DNA of 64,000 bases from JADLCB01 sp964398315 (GTDB lineage: Bacteria > Planctomycetota > Phycisphaerae > Tepidisphaerales > Tepidisphaeraceae). Of the stretch, positions 32,654-41,291 are shown one piece after another. The notes below the pieces were generated by a model, which saw nothing but the letters and a program-made list of their open reading frames with translations, was not told the origin of the DNA and ran no database searches. The position numbers and the translations under genes are program-made. The stretch is from the NCBI GenBank assembly GCA_964398315.1, contig CAYNMV010000005.1, positions 46,139 through 110,138 on the forward strand. The letters are read 5' to 3'. Every line of letters begins with the position of its first letter. Position 1 is the stretch's first letter.

Positions 32654-33961
32654 ATGATTCGTCGCGTGTGCCGTGTGCTGGTTCTGGTGATCGGTCTGTG
32701 TGCTGCTGCCGCGCTGGCTGAGCAGCCCCGGTATGTCTTCCTGTTTATTGGTGATGGCATGGGGCCCGCCCAGCGCCAGACCGCCGAGGCGGCCGCACAG
32801 GCCGTGCATGGCGAGGGGCTGCTGATGGAGAACTTCCCGGTCAAGGGGCAGATCCAGACGCGCAGCGCGGATGCCAAAGTGACCGATTCGGCCGCCGCCG
32901 CCACCGCCCTGGCTGCGGGTGTGAAGACCAACAACGGCATGATTGGGCAGCTGCCCGATGGCTCGAACGTGCCCAGCATCAGCGACCGCCTGGCCGATGC
33001 CGGCTTCAAGGTGGGGGTGATCAGCAGCGTCCAGGCCAATCATGCCACGCCCGCTGCCTTCTACGCCCATGTGCCCAAGCGCAGCATGTACAATGAAATC
33101 GCCAGCCAGTTCCCCGCCAGCCGGGTTGAGCTGCTCATCGGCAACGGCCTGAACAGCCCCGACCGCCAGCAGGATGCCATCCAGCAGGCCTGGCGCGACA
33201 GCGGCATCGCTACCATTGGCAACCTGTCTGAAACCGTCCCCGCCGGCGCGCGGGTGGCGGCGATCCTGCGCTACCCCCCGGCCAGCACCGAGAAGCAGAC
33301 CCCGGGCCCCGGTCAACTGGCCGAATCGGTGGCCTACGCCATCCGGCGGCTGGATAACGAGCAGGGCTTTTTCATCATGGTGGAAGGGGGACGGGTGGAT
33401 TGGGAAAGCCATGCCAATAAGGCCGGCGAAGCCATCGATGAAGTCTTCGCCCTCGATCGCGCGATCCGCGTGGCCGATGAATTCCGCCGCCAGCGCCCCG
33501 ATCAGACGCTGATTGTCGTCACCGCCGATCACGAAACCGGCGGGATGACACTCAACCGGGATCGACTGGATGTGCGCCGGCTCATGGACCTGACCGGCAA
33601 GCAGGGCGATGTGACCAAGGCAATCAATGAGCTGCCCGAGCTGACCGTGGCGGCGGTGCAGGCGCTGGTTGCCGAACGCCTGGATTTGCGGGATCTGTCG
33701 GAGGATGAACTGGCACAGATCACCAAGGCCATCGAAGAGCAACAGAAAAAGGCGCAGGAACAGGTTGGCAAGACGGTCATGAAAATCGCCCAGGCCCGTG
33801 CGGGCATCACCTGGACCACCGGTGGCCATACCGGCGTCGATGTCCCGGTGACGGCGATCGGTGCCGGCGCTGAAGCCTTCGCCGGCAGCTTTGATAACAC
33901 CCAGATCCCCCTCAAGATCATGAACCTGATGCTCGCCCAGCCCGCCGCGGCGGCCAAGTGA
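32654..33961 (+). CDS. Alkaline phosphatase (PhoA family)
   Basis: Exported phosphomonoesterase of 435 residues, about the family length. Signal peptide MIRRVCRVLVLVIGLCAAAALA. Active-site parts in order: FIGDGMG (metal-binding Asp34), VTDSAAAATA (nucleophile Ser79), NHATPAAFYAH, MVEGGRVDWESHANKA, VTADHETGG, and the late TGGHTG His motif; all three zinc/magnesium ligand groups are seen. A helical insert rich in Glu/Gln (about 320-375) precedes the last motif. AAGGAG is well placed. It would release phosphate from organic phosphate in the periplasm. No Pho box was recognised. Confidence 0.9.
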   Translation: MIRRVCRVLVLVIGLCAAAALAEQPRYVFLFIGDGMGPAQRQTAEAAAQAVHGEGLLMENFPVKGQIQTRSADAKVTDSAAAATALAAGVKTNNGMIGQLPDGSNVPSISDRLADAGFKVGVISSVQANHATPAAFYAHVPKRSMYNEIASQFPASRVELLIGNGLNSPDRQQDAIQQAWRDSGIATIGNLSETVPAGARVAAILRYPPASTEKQTPGPGQLAESVAYAIRRLDNEQGFFIMVEGGRVDWESHANKAGEAIDEVFALDRAIRVADEFRRQRPDQTLIVVTADHETGGMTLNRDRLDVRRLMDLTGKQGDVTKAINELPELTVAAVQALVAERLDLRDLSEDELAQITKAIEEQQKKAQEQVGKTVMKIAQARAGITWTTGGHTGVDVPVTAIGAGAEAFAGSFDNTQIPLKIMNLMLAQPAAAAK

Positions 33962-33987
33962 GCCTCATGCCATAGGATGGATTCTCC

Positions 33988-34015
33988 AAAGCGCCGCACA
34001 CACGTGCGGCGCTTT
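33988..34015 (+). terminator. Perfect hairpin after the phosphatase gene
   Basis: AAAGCGCCGCAC-acac-GTGCGGCGCTTT, a perfect 12-bp stem 27 bp after the stop. The T run is short (3), so it may work in both directions or be rho-assisted. Confidence 0.7.
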
Positions 34016-34115
34016 GCTGCGCGGGCGCTCCAGTGCATGGCCAGGCGGCAGGCGTACGCATGAAGACCTCGACTGAGAGACGCAGGGTGCAAGGGCATGC
34101 TGATGACGTTCTCTA

Positions 34116-34134
34116 CACGGGTTGACAACCCGTG
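34116..34134. repeat. Inverted repeat CACGGGTT-gac-AACCCGTG
   Basis: Perfect 8-bp arms around 3 bp, in the short gap between convergent genes. Its form suggests a small dispersed intergenic element or a weak terminator. Confidence 0.5.
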
Positions 34135-34195
34135 CCACAAAAGGAGGGTACATCCACTTGTAAACCGCCCTTAAGCCTGCGCTGCGAAAGCTGCG

Positions 34196-34384
34196 CTACG
34201 AATGTTCAGCGAGATAGAGGCAGAGGAGCAGCAGAACCAGGCCCGCTGGAATCGCAAGCAGGATGATAAGCGGCCAGCCCAGCGGCGTGGCGTACCGCAG
34301 GGCCTGAGCGCTGACAAGAATGCACGCTGTCAGCGCCAGGATCAGCACCCATTTGATCGGCCCGCTGCCCCGGTGCGGTTTCAC
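34196..34384 (-). CDS. Small two-helix membrane protein coupled to the DUF3179 gene
   Basis: A 62-residue protein with two hydrophobic segments (about 11-28 and 36-58) separated by a short polar turn. The GTG start overlaps the TGA stop of the upstream gene by four bases (GTGA), a typical sign of translational coupling, so the two probably act together in the membrane. There is no known family. The short, basic N-terminus (MKPHRGSGPIKW) suggests that the N-terminus is cytoplasmic. Confidence 0.6.
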   Translation of the reverse strand: MKPHRGSGPIKWVLILALTACILVSAQALRYATPLGWPLIILLAIPAGLVLLLLCLYLAEHS

Positions 34385-35733
34385 CTCAGCAGCTCCGTCT
34401 GGTGCAGCAGCAGTTCGGGGTGCCAGAACTTCATGACGCCCCAGTACAGGTCCGTTTCCACCGGCAGCTCGGTCAGTTGAAAGCCGCGGCGGCCGGGGTC
34501 GCCGTCAATGGCGCGGCCATCAGCGCTCCAGCCGATGGTGGTGTCGGTATCGACCAGGGCAACATCTTTGCGCCGTGGGTCGGTGTTCAGCTTGAAGCGG
34601 GGGATCAGATCCACTTCCAGCCGGCGGTCAAAGGCCCGCACCTGGCCGGTTTCCCGGTCCAGCAGCACCAGCACCGGCACCTGGCCGGCGGTGAAGTTGA
34701 GCGGAGTGTTGGCGATCCGGTCCATCGGCACGGCGATCGGCGGCGAAGTCTGGATCACCGCCACCTGCGTCTGTGGCTCCAGCAGCGACTCTGGCCGGGG
34801 CGGCAGGTCGTAGTAAGGCAGCGCGGGCGTCGCCGGGTAATCCAGCCGCTGACCGGGAAGCGGCGCCAGCACGCGCGTCTGCGGGTGCAGGTCGCGCCAG
34901 CGTTTCCAGGTCATCTTCTGGGTGGCGATCTCGGTGCCGATGCCGGCCGGCGATTCCCCCTTGCGCGTTTGCAGCGTCAGGCCGTTGATGAACTGTCCCA
35001 GCCGGCGGTTGTACAGCAGCAGGGCGTTGGCCGGCATCGAGACGATCTCCAGGTCGCGCGCCCGCAGGTCGCGGCCGATGTAACAGGCGCGGGCGCGGTT
35101 GGCGAACGGCGACCACAGGAGCATCATCCGCTTGTCGTGGTCCGGCTGGATGACCACCGGGCGGGTGTAGAGCAGGCGGTAGGGGTAGGCATAATCGATC
35201 CCCTCGAACCGCAGGCCGACCACGTAATCCTCATCGCTCAAGAACGTCGCTTCGGCCGGTTGCATGAACAGGGGGTTCTCGAGGATGCCGAAGGCATTGA
35301 ACGAGCGCGTGGAGAAGCGGTAGATGAACAGCGCCAGTACCGGCGCCAGCACCAGCAGCCACCAGGCGCGCTGGCGGCCGGCCACCACCAGGCCGACGAT
35401 CCCGATGCAGCAGCCCAGGCAGATCACTACCAGCGGCCACTGCAGGTGGCGGGTGAAGTAAATGAGCTGCAGGCCGGCATTGGTATCGGCCCAGTTCGGG
35501 TGGGTCCCAAACGCCACAACCGCCGCCAGCAGCATCGACAGGATGACCAGAACTACCGGAGCGATCACGGCCGTAAGCGTACCGCGCCGCGGGCCGGGGT
35601 GCGAGAAATCAGTCAGGAAACAGCCATCCGGTGATCGCCACCGCATCGCCGGCACACGCCCGATCACCATCCCGGCGTCATCGGCCACTGTTGCCGGTTT
35701 CGCCAGCGCCCGTCGGCCCATCCCGAAACGCAC
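34381..35733 (-). CDS. DUF3179 membrane protein
   Basis: About 450 residues. The first 130 hold roughly three membrane segments (TAVIAPVVLVILSMLLAAVV; WPLVVICLGCCIGIVGLVV; WWLLVLAPVLALFIY). The rest is a soluble, beta-rich domain resembling DUF3179 (YPYRLLYTRPVV, LLLYNRRLGQFINGL, WRDLHPQTRVL, GWSADGRAIDGDPGRRGFQLTELPV). The start is uncertain: GTG 35733 (after AGGGG) and ATG 35721 are both possible. No enzymatic motif is seen. The small membrane protein gene follows with an overlapping start. DUF3179 proteins have no established function. Confidence 0.78.
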   Translation of the reverse strand: MRFGMGRRALAKPATVADDAGMVIGRVPAMRWRSPDGCFLTDFSHPGPRRGTLTAVIAPVVLVILSMLLAAVVAFGTHPNWADTNAGLQLIYFTRHLQWPLVVICLGCCIGIVGLVVAGRQRAWWLLVLAPVLALFIYRFSTRSFNAFGILENPLFMQPAEATFLSDEDYVVGLRFEGIDYAYPYRLLYTRPVVIQPDHDKRMMLLWSPFANRARACYIGRDLRARDLEIVSMPANALLLYNRRLGQFINGLTLQTRKGESPAGIGTEIATQKMTWKRWRDLHPQTRVLAPLPGQRLDYPATPALPYYDLPPRPESLLEPQTQVAVIQTSPPIAVPMDRIANTPLNFTAGQVPVLVLLDRETGQVRAFDRRLEVDLIPRFKLNTDPRRKDVALVDTDTTIGWSADGRAIDGDPGRRGFQLTELPVETDLYWGVMKFWHPELLLHQTELLR

Positions 35734-35893
35734 CCCTGGTCCCCTCGCACGTTTATGACATAACCCCTATCGGGAATGCCTCTTTGCGCGTGCTCGGGGC
35801 ATCGGCTGCGCTAGACCTGCCCCCCGGCTGGCGGTACCTTGGTGGCCGGTGGCATCTTTTGCACAGCATTCACCGGCGGGAAGCGAAGCATCG

Positions 35894-37627
35894 ATGGAAG
35901 GGCCTTATCTCGAGATCCAGGGCAGCGGCGGAATGAAGAAGGTGGCGGTGGGGGACAAGCCGATCACCATCGGCCGCCATGTTGACAATCTCCTGACTCT
36001 CGCCGATCCCAAGGCCAGCCGGTTTCACGCCGTCATCGAGCGCCATGCGGGCGGGTTCCGCATCCGCGACCTGAAAAGCTCCAACGGCACCTTCGTCAAC
36101 GGGCAGCGCATCATCGAACAGCCGCTCGCCTCCGGTGATGTCATCTTCATCGGCTCCACGCGCATTGTGCTGCTCGATCCCAGCGCCGATGCCGCGCCGC
36201 TGCTGGAAGACATCGCAGAGCTGAGCGAGGCCGATCTGGTGGAGGAGGACGAAGCGGTTCCTTCCGCCGCAGGTTATTCGCCGGCGCCGGCTGGCCGCGC
36301 GGGCGATACGCCCGATGATGATCCGCATCAGGTGATGCAGGAGCTTGCCGAGTCGATGGGGCAAAAGCCCTTCAGCGAGTACGACATCGCACTGATCAGC
36401 TCGCGCGGTACGACCGTGCATGAGGCAGCGCCGCCGAAAAAGGGGGAGAGCCGCCGCGAGGCGGTTGATCTGTTCCGCCTGCTGCTGCTGGTCTGTTTCC
36501 GCAGCCGGGCGACCGATATCCACCTGGAACCCAAGAACAACTACTGGCTCCTGCGCATGCGCGTGGATGGGAACATGGTGGATGTGGTCCGCCTGACCCC
36601 CGAGATGGGCGTGCGCATGAGCGCCCTGGTGAAGGTGTGCAGCGATGTCGATATCGCCCAGCGCAACATCATCCAGGAGGGGCATTTCAGCGCCCGCGTG
36701 CCGGCCGCCCGCTCCGGCGGGCCGCTGAGGCGGGTCGATTACCGCGTCAGCTTTGCGCCGTCGGTTTTCGGCCAGAAGCTGGTGATCCGCATCCTCGATA
36801 CCGCCAACGCACCGCTGCGCATCGACGACCTGGAGCTGCCCGGGTGGATGCTGGAGGAGCTGCGCACGGCCATCGAAGGCGACAGCGGCATGGTGCTGGT
36901 GGTCGGCCCCACCGGTTCGGGCAAAACAACCAGCCTCTATGCCACCGTGCGCTCGATGGATCTCAACGAGCGCAACGTCGTCACCATCGAAGACCCGGTG
37001 GAGATCCAGATTGAGGGGGTCACCCAGATCCCGGTGGATGAGGAAGGCGGCAAGGGATTTAGCCAGCTCTTGCGGTCGGTCCTTCGCCAGGATCCCGATG
37101 CCATCCTCGTCGGCGAGATCCGCGATCCCGAAACCGCCCGCATTGCCATGCAGGCGGCCATCACCGGCCACCTGGTCTTCAGCACCCTGCACACCAAGGA
37201 TACGGTTGGTACCATCTTCCGCCTGCTGGACCTGGGGGTTGAGCCCTACCTCGTGGCCCAGGCGCTGCATATCGTGCTGGCTCAGCGACTGGTGCGCAAG
37301 CTCTGCCCGCACTGCAAGATCGGCACCGCTCCCACCGATGCGCAGCTCAAGCGCATGGGCAAGTGGGGCGAGGGAGTCAAGCTGATCTACGAGCCGCGCG
37401 GCTGCCCGCGCTGCCTGGGCACCGGCCATGTCGGCCGGCGGGCCGTGTTTGAGTTGCTCAGCACCACCGATGAGCTGCGCAGCCTGTTCCTGAAGAACCC
37501 CTCAATCGACGAAATCCGCACCGCGCTGAAGGACACCGAGTTTGTTCGCCTTCGCGAACACGGCTACCAGCTCGTCGCCGAAGGCACCTGTGCCCTTGAC
37601 GAAGTCGAGCGGGCAGTGGGGAAGTAG
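35894..37627 (+). CDS. FHA-domain fused type II/IV secretion ATPase (GspE/PilB)
   Basis: A 577-residue hexameric ATPase for pilus or secretion assembly with an unusual N-terminus. Residues about 5-95 form an FHA phosphothreonine-binding domain: GRHVDN (27-32), SRFHA (42-46) and KSSNGTFVNG (61-70). An acidic linker follows. The ATPase has Walker A GPTGSGKTT (338-346), Walker B with the Asp box DAILVGEIRDPET (402-414), and His box TLHTKD (431-436). The GspE-type four-Cys zinc site is at 471, 474, 504, 507. ATG 35894 is chosen because the FHA domain starts there. Ser/Thr kinase control through the FHA domain is an inference. No pilC or pilT partner is adjacent. Confidence 0.92.
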   Translation: MEGPYLEIQGSGGMKKVAVGDKPITIGRHVDNLLTLADPKASRFHAVIERHAGGFRIRDLKSSNGTFVNGQRIIEQPLASGDVIFIGSTRIVLLDPSADAAPLLEDIAELSEADLVEEDEAVPSAAGYSPAPAGRAGDTPDDDPHQVMQELAESMGQKPFSEYDIALISSRGTTVHEAAPPKKGESRREAVDLFRLLLLVCFRSRATDIHLEPKNNYWLLRMRVDGNMVDVVRLTPEMGVRMSALVKVCSDVDIAQRNIIQEGHFSARVPAARSGGPLRRVDYRVSFAPSVFGQKLVIRILDTANAPLRIDDLELPGWMLEELRTAIEGDSGMVLVVGPTGSGKTTSLYATVRSMDLNERNVVTIEDPVEIQIEGVTQIPVDEEGGKGFSQLLRSVLRQDPDAILVGEIRDPETARIAMQAAITGHLVFSTLHTKDTVGTIFRLLDLGVEPYLVAQALHIVLAQRLVRKLCPHCKIGTAPTDAQLKRMGKWGEGVKLIYEPRGCPRCLGTGHVGRRAVFELLSTTDELRSLFLKNPSIDEIRTALKDTEFVRLREHGYQLVAEGTCALDEVERAVGK

Positions 37628-37832
37628 CGGCAGCCCCAGGACGCCGTTATCCAACCCGCAACCGTGGTCCCGGGTGTCCACGGGGGACTGGCCGTCCGGG
37701 CGACAGGCATTGTCGCCGCGCCATCCGGGTGGCATCATTCCGCATCAGTGCCCGAAATGGCAGGATCTTGCATGCGTCCGTGAAGTCTCGCCCCCGCAAC
37801 ATCCTTGATTTGCCGACGTGCTCCCGGGAGAC

Positions 37833-37841
37833 TGCTATAAT
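37833..37841 (+). promoter_or_regulatory. Extended -10 promoter TGC-TATAAT
   Basis: A perfect TATAAT (37836-37841) with extended TG, about 50 nt before the ATG at 37890. No -35 at standard spacing is evident, as is usual for extended -10 promoters. Confidence 0.65.
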
Positions 37842-37889
37842 TCGGTTCGTGAAGGGTGAGGCTCGCCTTGACGCGCGTGGAGAGGTTGA

Positions 37890-40339
37890 ATGGCAATTCT
37901 GGCACAGTGTGACCAGTGTGGCTTCCGATACACCGCTCCCGATGCGCTGGGTGGTAAAAAGGTCCGCTGCAAGCGTTGCGGCGCTATCTTCGCCCTGCCA
38001 GCGGGCGGCAGCGCCAGCGAGGCGGAGGCGAAGCAGTGGAGCGAATCACTGGAGGATCTGGAAGCGTCCGCCAGCGCCCTGGCGGCCGTTTCTGCGGCCG
38101 GTACCCATGGCCCATCAACCAACGGCCCATCGAGCCGGCTGACCGCCGAAGACAGCATTGATGCCATCCTCGCCGGGGCCCATTCAGCCGAAGGGGTCTC
38201 GGTTGCCGAAGCCATCCGCGATACCCAGCAGTTCGATTTCCCCTACAGTCGCGAAGTCGATCGCTTCCTGCCCCCGGGGCTGGTGGTGGTGTCGCTGTTG
38301 CTGCTGATCGTCCAGACGTTTGGATCAGGCGACCTGGAAGCGCTGGGCCGGGCCTGGGTGCCGGTGGTGCGGCTGGTGCTGATTGTGGGGCTGTATTGCC
38401 TGTTGATCTGGCCGCTGGCTTATTTGGGACTGAAAAAGGGCGTGGCCGTGCAGAAGGCGCACATGCCCTGGTCGCCGCTGTGGAAGAGCTTCGCCGCTTT
38501 CACCTTCCCCTGTGCGCTGGGTTACACGATGTGGCTGGTGGGGCAGAGCCTGCCGAGCCTGCTGCTCGGGTGCATCGCCGGCTTGCTGGTGGCGCTGGCG
38601 GCGGTGTGGCTGTTGTTCCGCGTACGGCTGGATCGCGGCGTGCAGCCGCTGATGTACAGCGCTGTCATATTCTTGCTTGCGGTGGCACTGGCCGGGCTGG
38701 TCATCTTTGGCATTAACCACACCACCAACGCGGTGGCACTGGGGTCGCAGTCGGCCCACGAGTTCGCCTCCAGCCCGATTCTGCCGGGTCTGGCGTGGGA
38801 CAACACCCCTCCGGTACTGGATGAGCCGCTGCGGGATGAGCCACCCGTTGCGCCGGCCCCCGTGGCCACCGACACCGATGCCCCCCCGGCCGACCCTTCC
38901 GCTCAGGAGCAACCACCTGAGACAATCGATACCACCGCAGCCACTGATCCGGCTCCCATCCGGCCGACCGAGGATGTGCCGCCCACACCGCCTGGCCCCG
39001 TCGCCGTTATCCCGGATGACACCCCCACGCCGCCCGCGCCGAACCTCTTCGATATGACCCCGAGGCGCCCGCCGTCCGAGGCGCAGCCGCCCGAGNNNNN
39101 NNNNNNNNNNNNNNNNNNNNNNNNNNNNNNNNNNNNNNNNNNNNNNNNNNNNNNNNNNNNNNNNNNNNNNNNNNNNNNNNNNNNNNNNNNNNNNNGAACC
39201 TCTTCGATATGACCCCGAGGCGCCCGCCGTCCGAGGCGCAGCCGCCCGAGGCGCAGCCGCCCGAGCGGGTCGATCCAGCGCCCCCCAAGCCACCCGTTCG
39301 CGGCGGGTTGCAGGCCGATGCCATCCAGGCCTCGCCCTTCGTGCGCGCAGTCAAACCCAGCGGCGTCGAGGGCGGCTTTGATCGCGTCCTCTACCCGCTG
39401 GCCGGTGGTGAGCATCTGCTGGTGATTCGCCAGGAGGGGGATGATGATGTGATCGAGCGCTGGCATATCCCCACCTGGAAGCGCACCGCCCGCCACCGGG
39501 CGCGTGGCGACGCCTCCGGCGGTGAGCCATATGCCCTCAGCCCCGATGGCTCGACCCTGGCGATGATCATGAACTGGCCGACTCTGTCGGTGCAGGCGTG
39601 GTCCTTCGAGGACCAGCGCGTGGCCGGGGTACTGGAACTGGACCGCACGCTGGGCCAGCCGGAGCTGATTGGCTTCGTTTCGCCCACCCACCTCATCGTT
39701 CACTGGCAGCGTGATACCGTCCATGGCCTGGAGGTCTGGGATTTGCGCACCCGCCGGCCCGTCCGCATCGACCTGACGGGCGTGGACACGCTGGAGAACA
39801 ATTTTGCCCTCAGCCCCGATGGTCGCACCTTCGCCATCGCCGGCCGCACCGCCCAGGGCCCGGCGGTGGCGCTGTATGCCCTCAACACCCAGCGCGTGCA
39901 GCGCCTGTTGCCCATTCGGCTGCTTGATGCCCAATGGGGCGTGAAGCCGACCGGCCTGGCCTTCTCGGCCGATGGCTCGGCCCTGTCGGCTTTGTTTGAG
40001 AAAGAGGGCAACGCCCTGATCAGCACGTGGCGCCTGCCGGCCGGGCGGGATGTGCCGCCGATGCTGTTCCCCGCCGGCGCCCTCACCGCGGCCGGGGAAA
40101 TCCACCTGGGCCAGCAGATCTCCTGGCTGGCGGGCACCAGCTACTGGCTGCTGCATGGCGCTGATCTGGTGGATGCCACCACTGGTCGGGTGATCGGCCA
40201 GACGGGCTTCCGCGATGTGCTCCACCAGCACATGGTCGGCTCCACCGAGGCCCACCTGATCCACATCGACGACTCCGGCCAGTCCCAGCTTGTGCTGGTC
40301 CAGTTCGACGAATCCCGGCTGAACGCTCCCGAGCGATGA
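37890..40339 (+). CDS. Zinc-ribbon, multi-membrane, propeller-like protein (spans gap)
   Basis: The gene is split in two frames by the N gap at 39096-39195. The 55 bp on each side of the gap are identical. Removing the gap plus one copy (155 bp) joins both frames into one 764-residue protein. The N-terminus is a zinc ribbon (CDQC-x18-CKRC, residues 7-30). About five membrane segments follow (125-285), then a long Pro-rich linker and a C-terminal domain of repeated strands (YALSPDGSTLAMI, FALSPDGRTFAIAG, LAFSADGSALSAL), typical of WD40/YVTN-like propellers. GGAGAGG precedes the ATG. Function unknown; the layout suggests an envelope sensor or scaffold. Confidence 0.8.
39096..39195. other. 100-N assembly gap with a 55-bp duplicated flank
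   Basis: The 55 bp ending at 39095 and the 55 bp starting at 39196 are identical. The duplicated block ends in a 15-bp repeat (gaggcgcagccgccc). Collapsing restores the reading frame of the surrounding gene. Confidence 0.95.
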
Positions 40340-40396
40340 GCCCCGCACCGCGATGACCCCCGCGCAGCGATGGATCCTGCGCCAGGTGCGCTGGCT

Positions 40397-40442
40397 CGCC
40401 GTGCCGCGGTTTGCCGGGTCTCGAAGCCCGGTGGCACGGGCG
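40397..40442. terminator. Large intergenic hairpin between convergent genes
   Basis: CGCCGTGCC pairs with GGCACGGGCG (one bulge) and encloses a second stem CCGGG-tctcgaag-CCCGG. It sits between the stop at 40339 and the IclR stop at 40461. No T run, so termination is uncertain. Confidence 0.5.
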
Positions 40443-40460
40443 TGTCCGGGATGATCCCCC

Positions 40461-41246
40461 TTATGTGTGTGCTGCATCTTCGCCGGCGATATCCCGCGCG
40501 GCCGCGTGGAGGGCGGGAAGATACCGGCGGGCGACGGCCGGGGTGATATCACTGGCCAGCGCCAGAGCGGCATAGGGTGGCGTGCCGATCGGGACGGCCA
40601 CGCTCGCTGTCAGCGGGTCGTGCGATTGCTCGATATAAGCGTGCCCCGCCTCACGGATGCGTTTCAGCGCTGCCAGCAGGTCTTCGATGCGTTTATACGG
40701 CTCGATCGGGCGGTGGGCATAGAGGCGCTGCACCTGCTCTTCGTTCTGCATGGCCAGCAGCATCATTCCGATACTCGAATACGTCGCTGGGTACAGATCG
40801 TGTGCCCCTACAGCGGCAGCGGGGTTGACGCCTGGGCGGGCGTGGAACAGATAGCAGACTTGGTCCTGCCACAGCACCCCCAGCGCCACGCTGTGCCGGT
40901 TAACCGGCAGATGCCGAACGGCCGCCACCGCCCGCGGCAGCAGCCCGGAGGCGTACAGCGACTGCACCGACAGCACATGCATCGCCGGCCCGGCGGTGTA
41001 GCGCCGATCGGTCGTCTGACGGGCCAGCCCCGCCGCCGAGAGGGTCTTCAGCAGGCGGTTGACCCGCATCACGTTCCAGTCCAGTGCCCGCGCCAGCTCG
41101 CGCACCCCCGCCGGCTCGGCCGATACGGCCAGCGCCTGCAGGAGCATCAGCCCATCCAGCAGGCTCTGGTTGGGCTGGGCCGGCAGCGCCCCGGCGGCCT
41201 GCTGAGAAGCGCGCACAGCACGCGCGGAAGCTTGCAATCGCCGCAT
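40461..41246 (-). CDS. IclR-family transcriptional regulator
   Basis: 261-residue regulator. N-terminal winged helix-turn-helix (about 28-90; LDGLMLLQALAVSAEPAGVRELARALDWNVMRVNRLLKTLSAAGL) and a C-terminal IclR effector domain (YPATYSSIGMMLLAMQNEEQ, IREAGHAYIEQSHDPLTASVAVPIG). It is divergent from two FAD oxidoreductase genes, with only 45 bp between starts. That space contains the 19-bp palindrome at 41248-41266, which begins one base before its start codon. It should therefore repress or activate both itself and the FAD genes in response to a small-molecule ligand. Its own mRNA is predicted to be leaderless. Confidence 0.9.
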   Translation of the reverse strand: MRRLQASARAVRASQQAAGALPAQPNQSLLDGLMLLQALAVSAEPAGVRELARALDWNVMRVNRLLKTLSAAGLARQTTDRRYTAGPAMHVLSVQSLYASGLLPRAVAAVRHLPVNRHSVALGVLWQDQVCYLFHARPGVNPAAAVGAHDLYPATYSSIGMMLLAMQNEEQVQRLYAHRPIEPYKRIEDLLAALKRIREAGHAYIEQSHDPLTASVAVPIGTPPYAALALASDITPAVARRYLPALHAAARDIAGEDAAHT

Positions 41247-41259
41247 GTGTAACTATATT
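41232..41259 (+). promoter_or_regulatory. Promoter of the FAD oxidoreductase pair
   Basis: TTGCAA (41232-41237), 16-bp spacer, TATATT (41254-41259). The -10 lies inside the palindrome 41248-41266. The first gene starts about 25 nt after the predicted transcription start. Confidence 0.65.
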
Positions 41260-41266
41260 AGTTACA
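41248..41266. promoter_or_regulatory. IclR-type operator, perfect 19-bp palindrome
   Basis: TGTAACTA-TAT-TAGTTACA: perfect 8-bp arms around a 3-bp spacer. It sits exactly between the divergent IclR and FAD genes and covers the -10 elements of both promoters. Confidence 0.8.
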
Positions 41267-41282
41267 CCGCAGCGGCAGTCAA
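41255..41282 (-). promoter_or_regulatory. Promoter of the iclR-type gene
   Basis: On the minus strand, TTGACT (41277-41282), 16-bp spacer, TAATAT (41255-41260). The ATG at 41246 is 8 nt downstream of the -10, so transcription would start at or next to the A of ATG. Confidence 0.65.
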
Positions 41283-41291
41283 TTCGGCCGG

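Noticed and set aside
39096..39212. Frameshift or pseudogene in the zinc-ribbon protein
   Set aside because: The apparent frame change is exactly explained by the 100-N gap plus the 55-bp duplicated flank.
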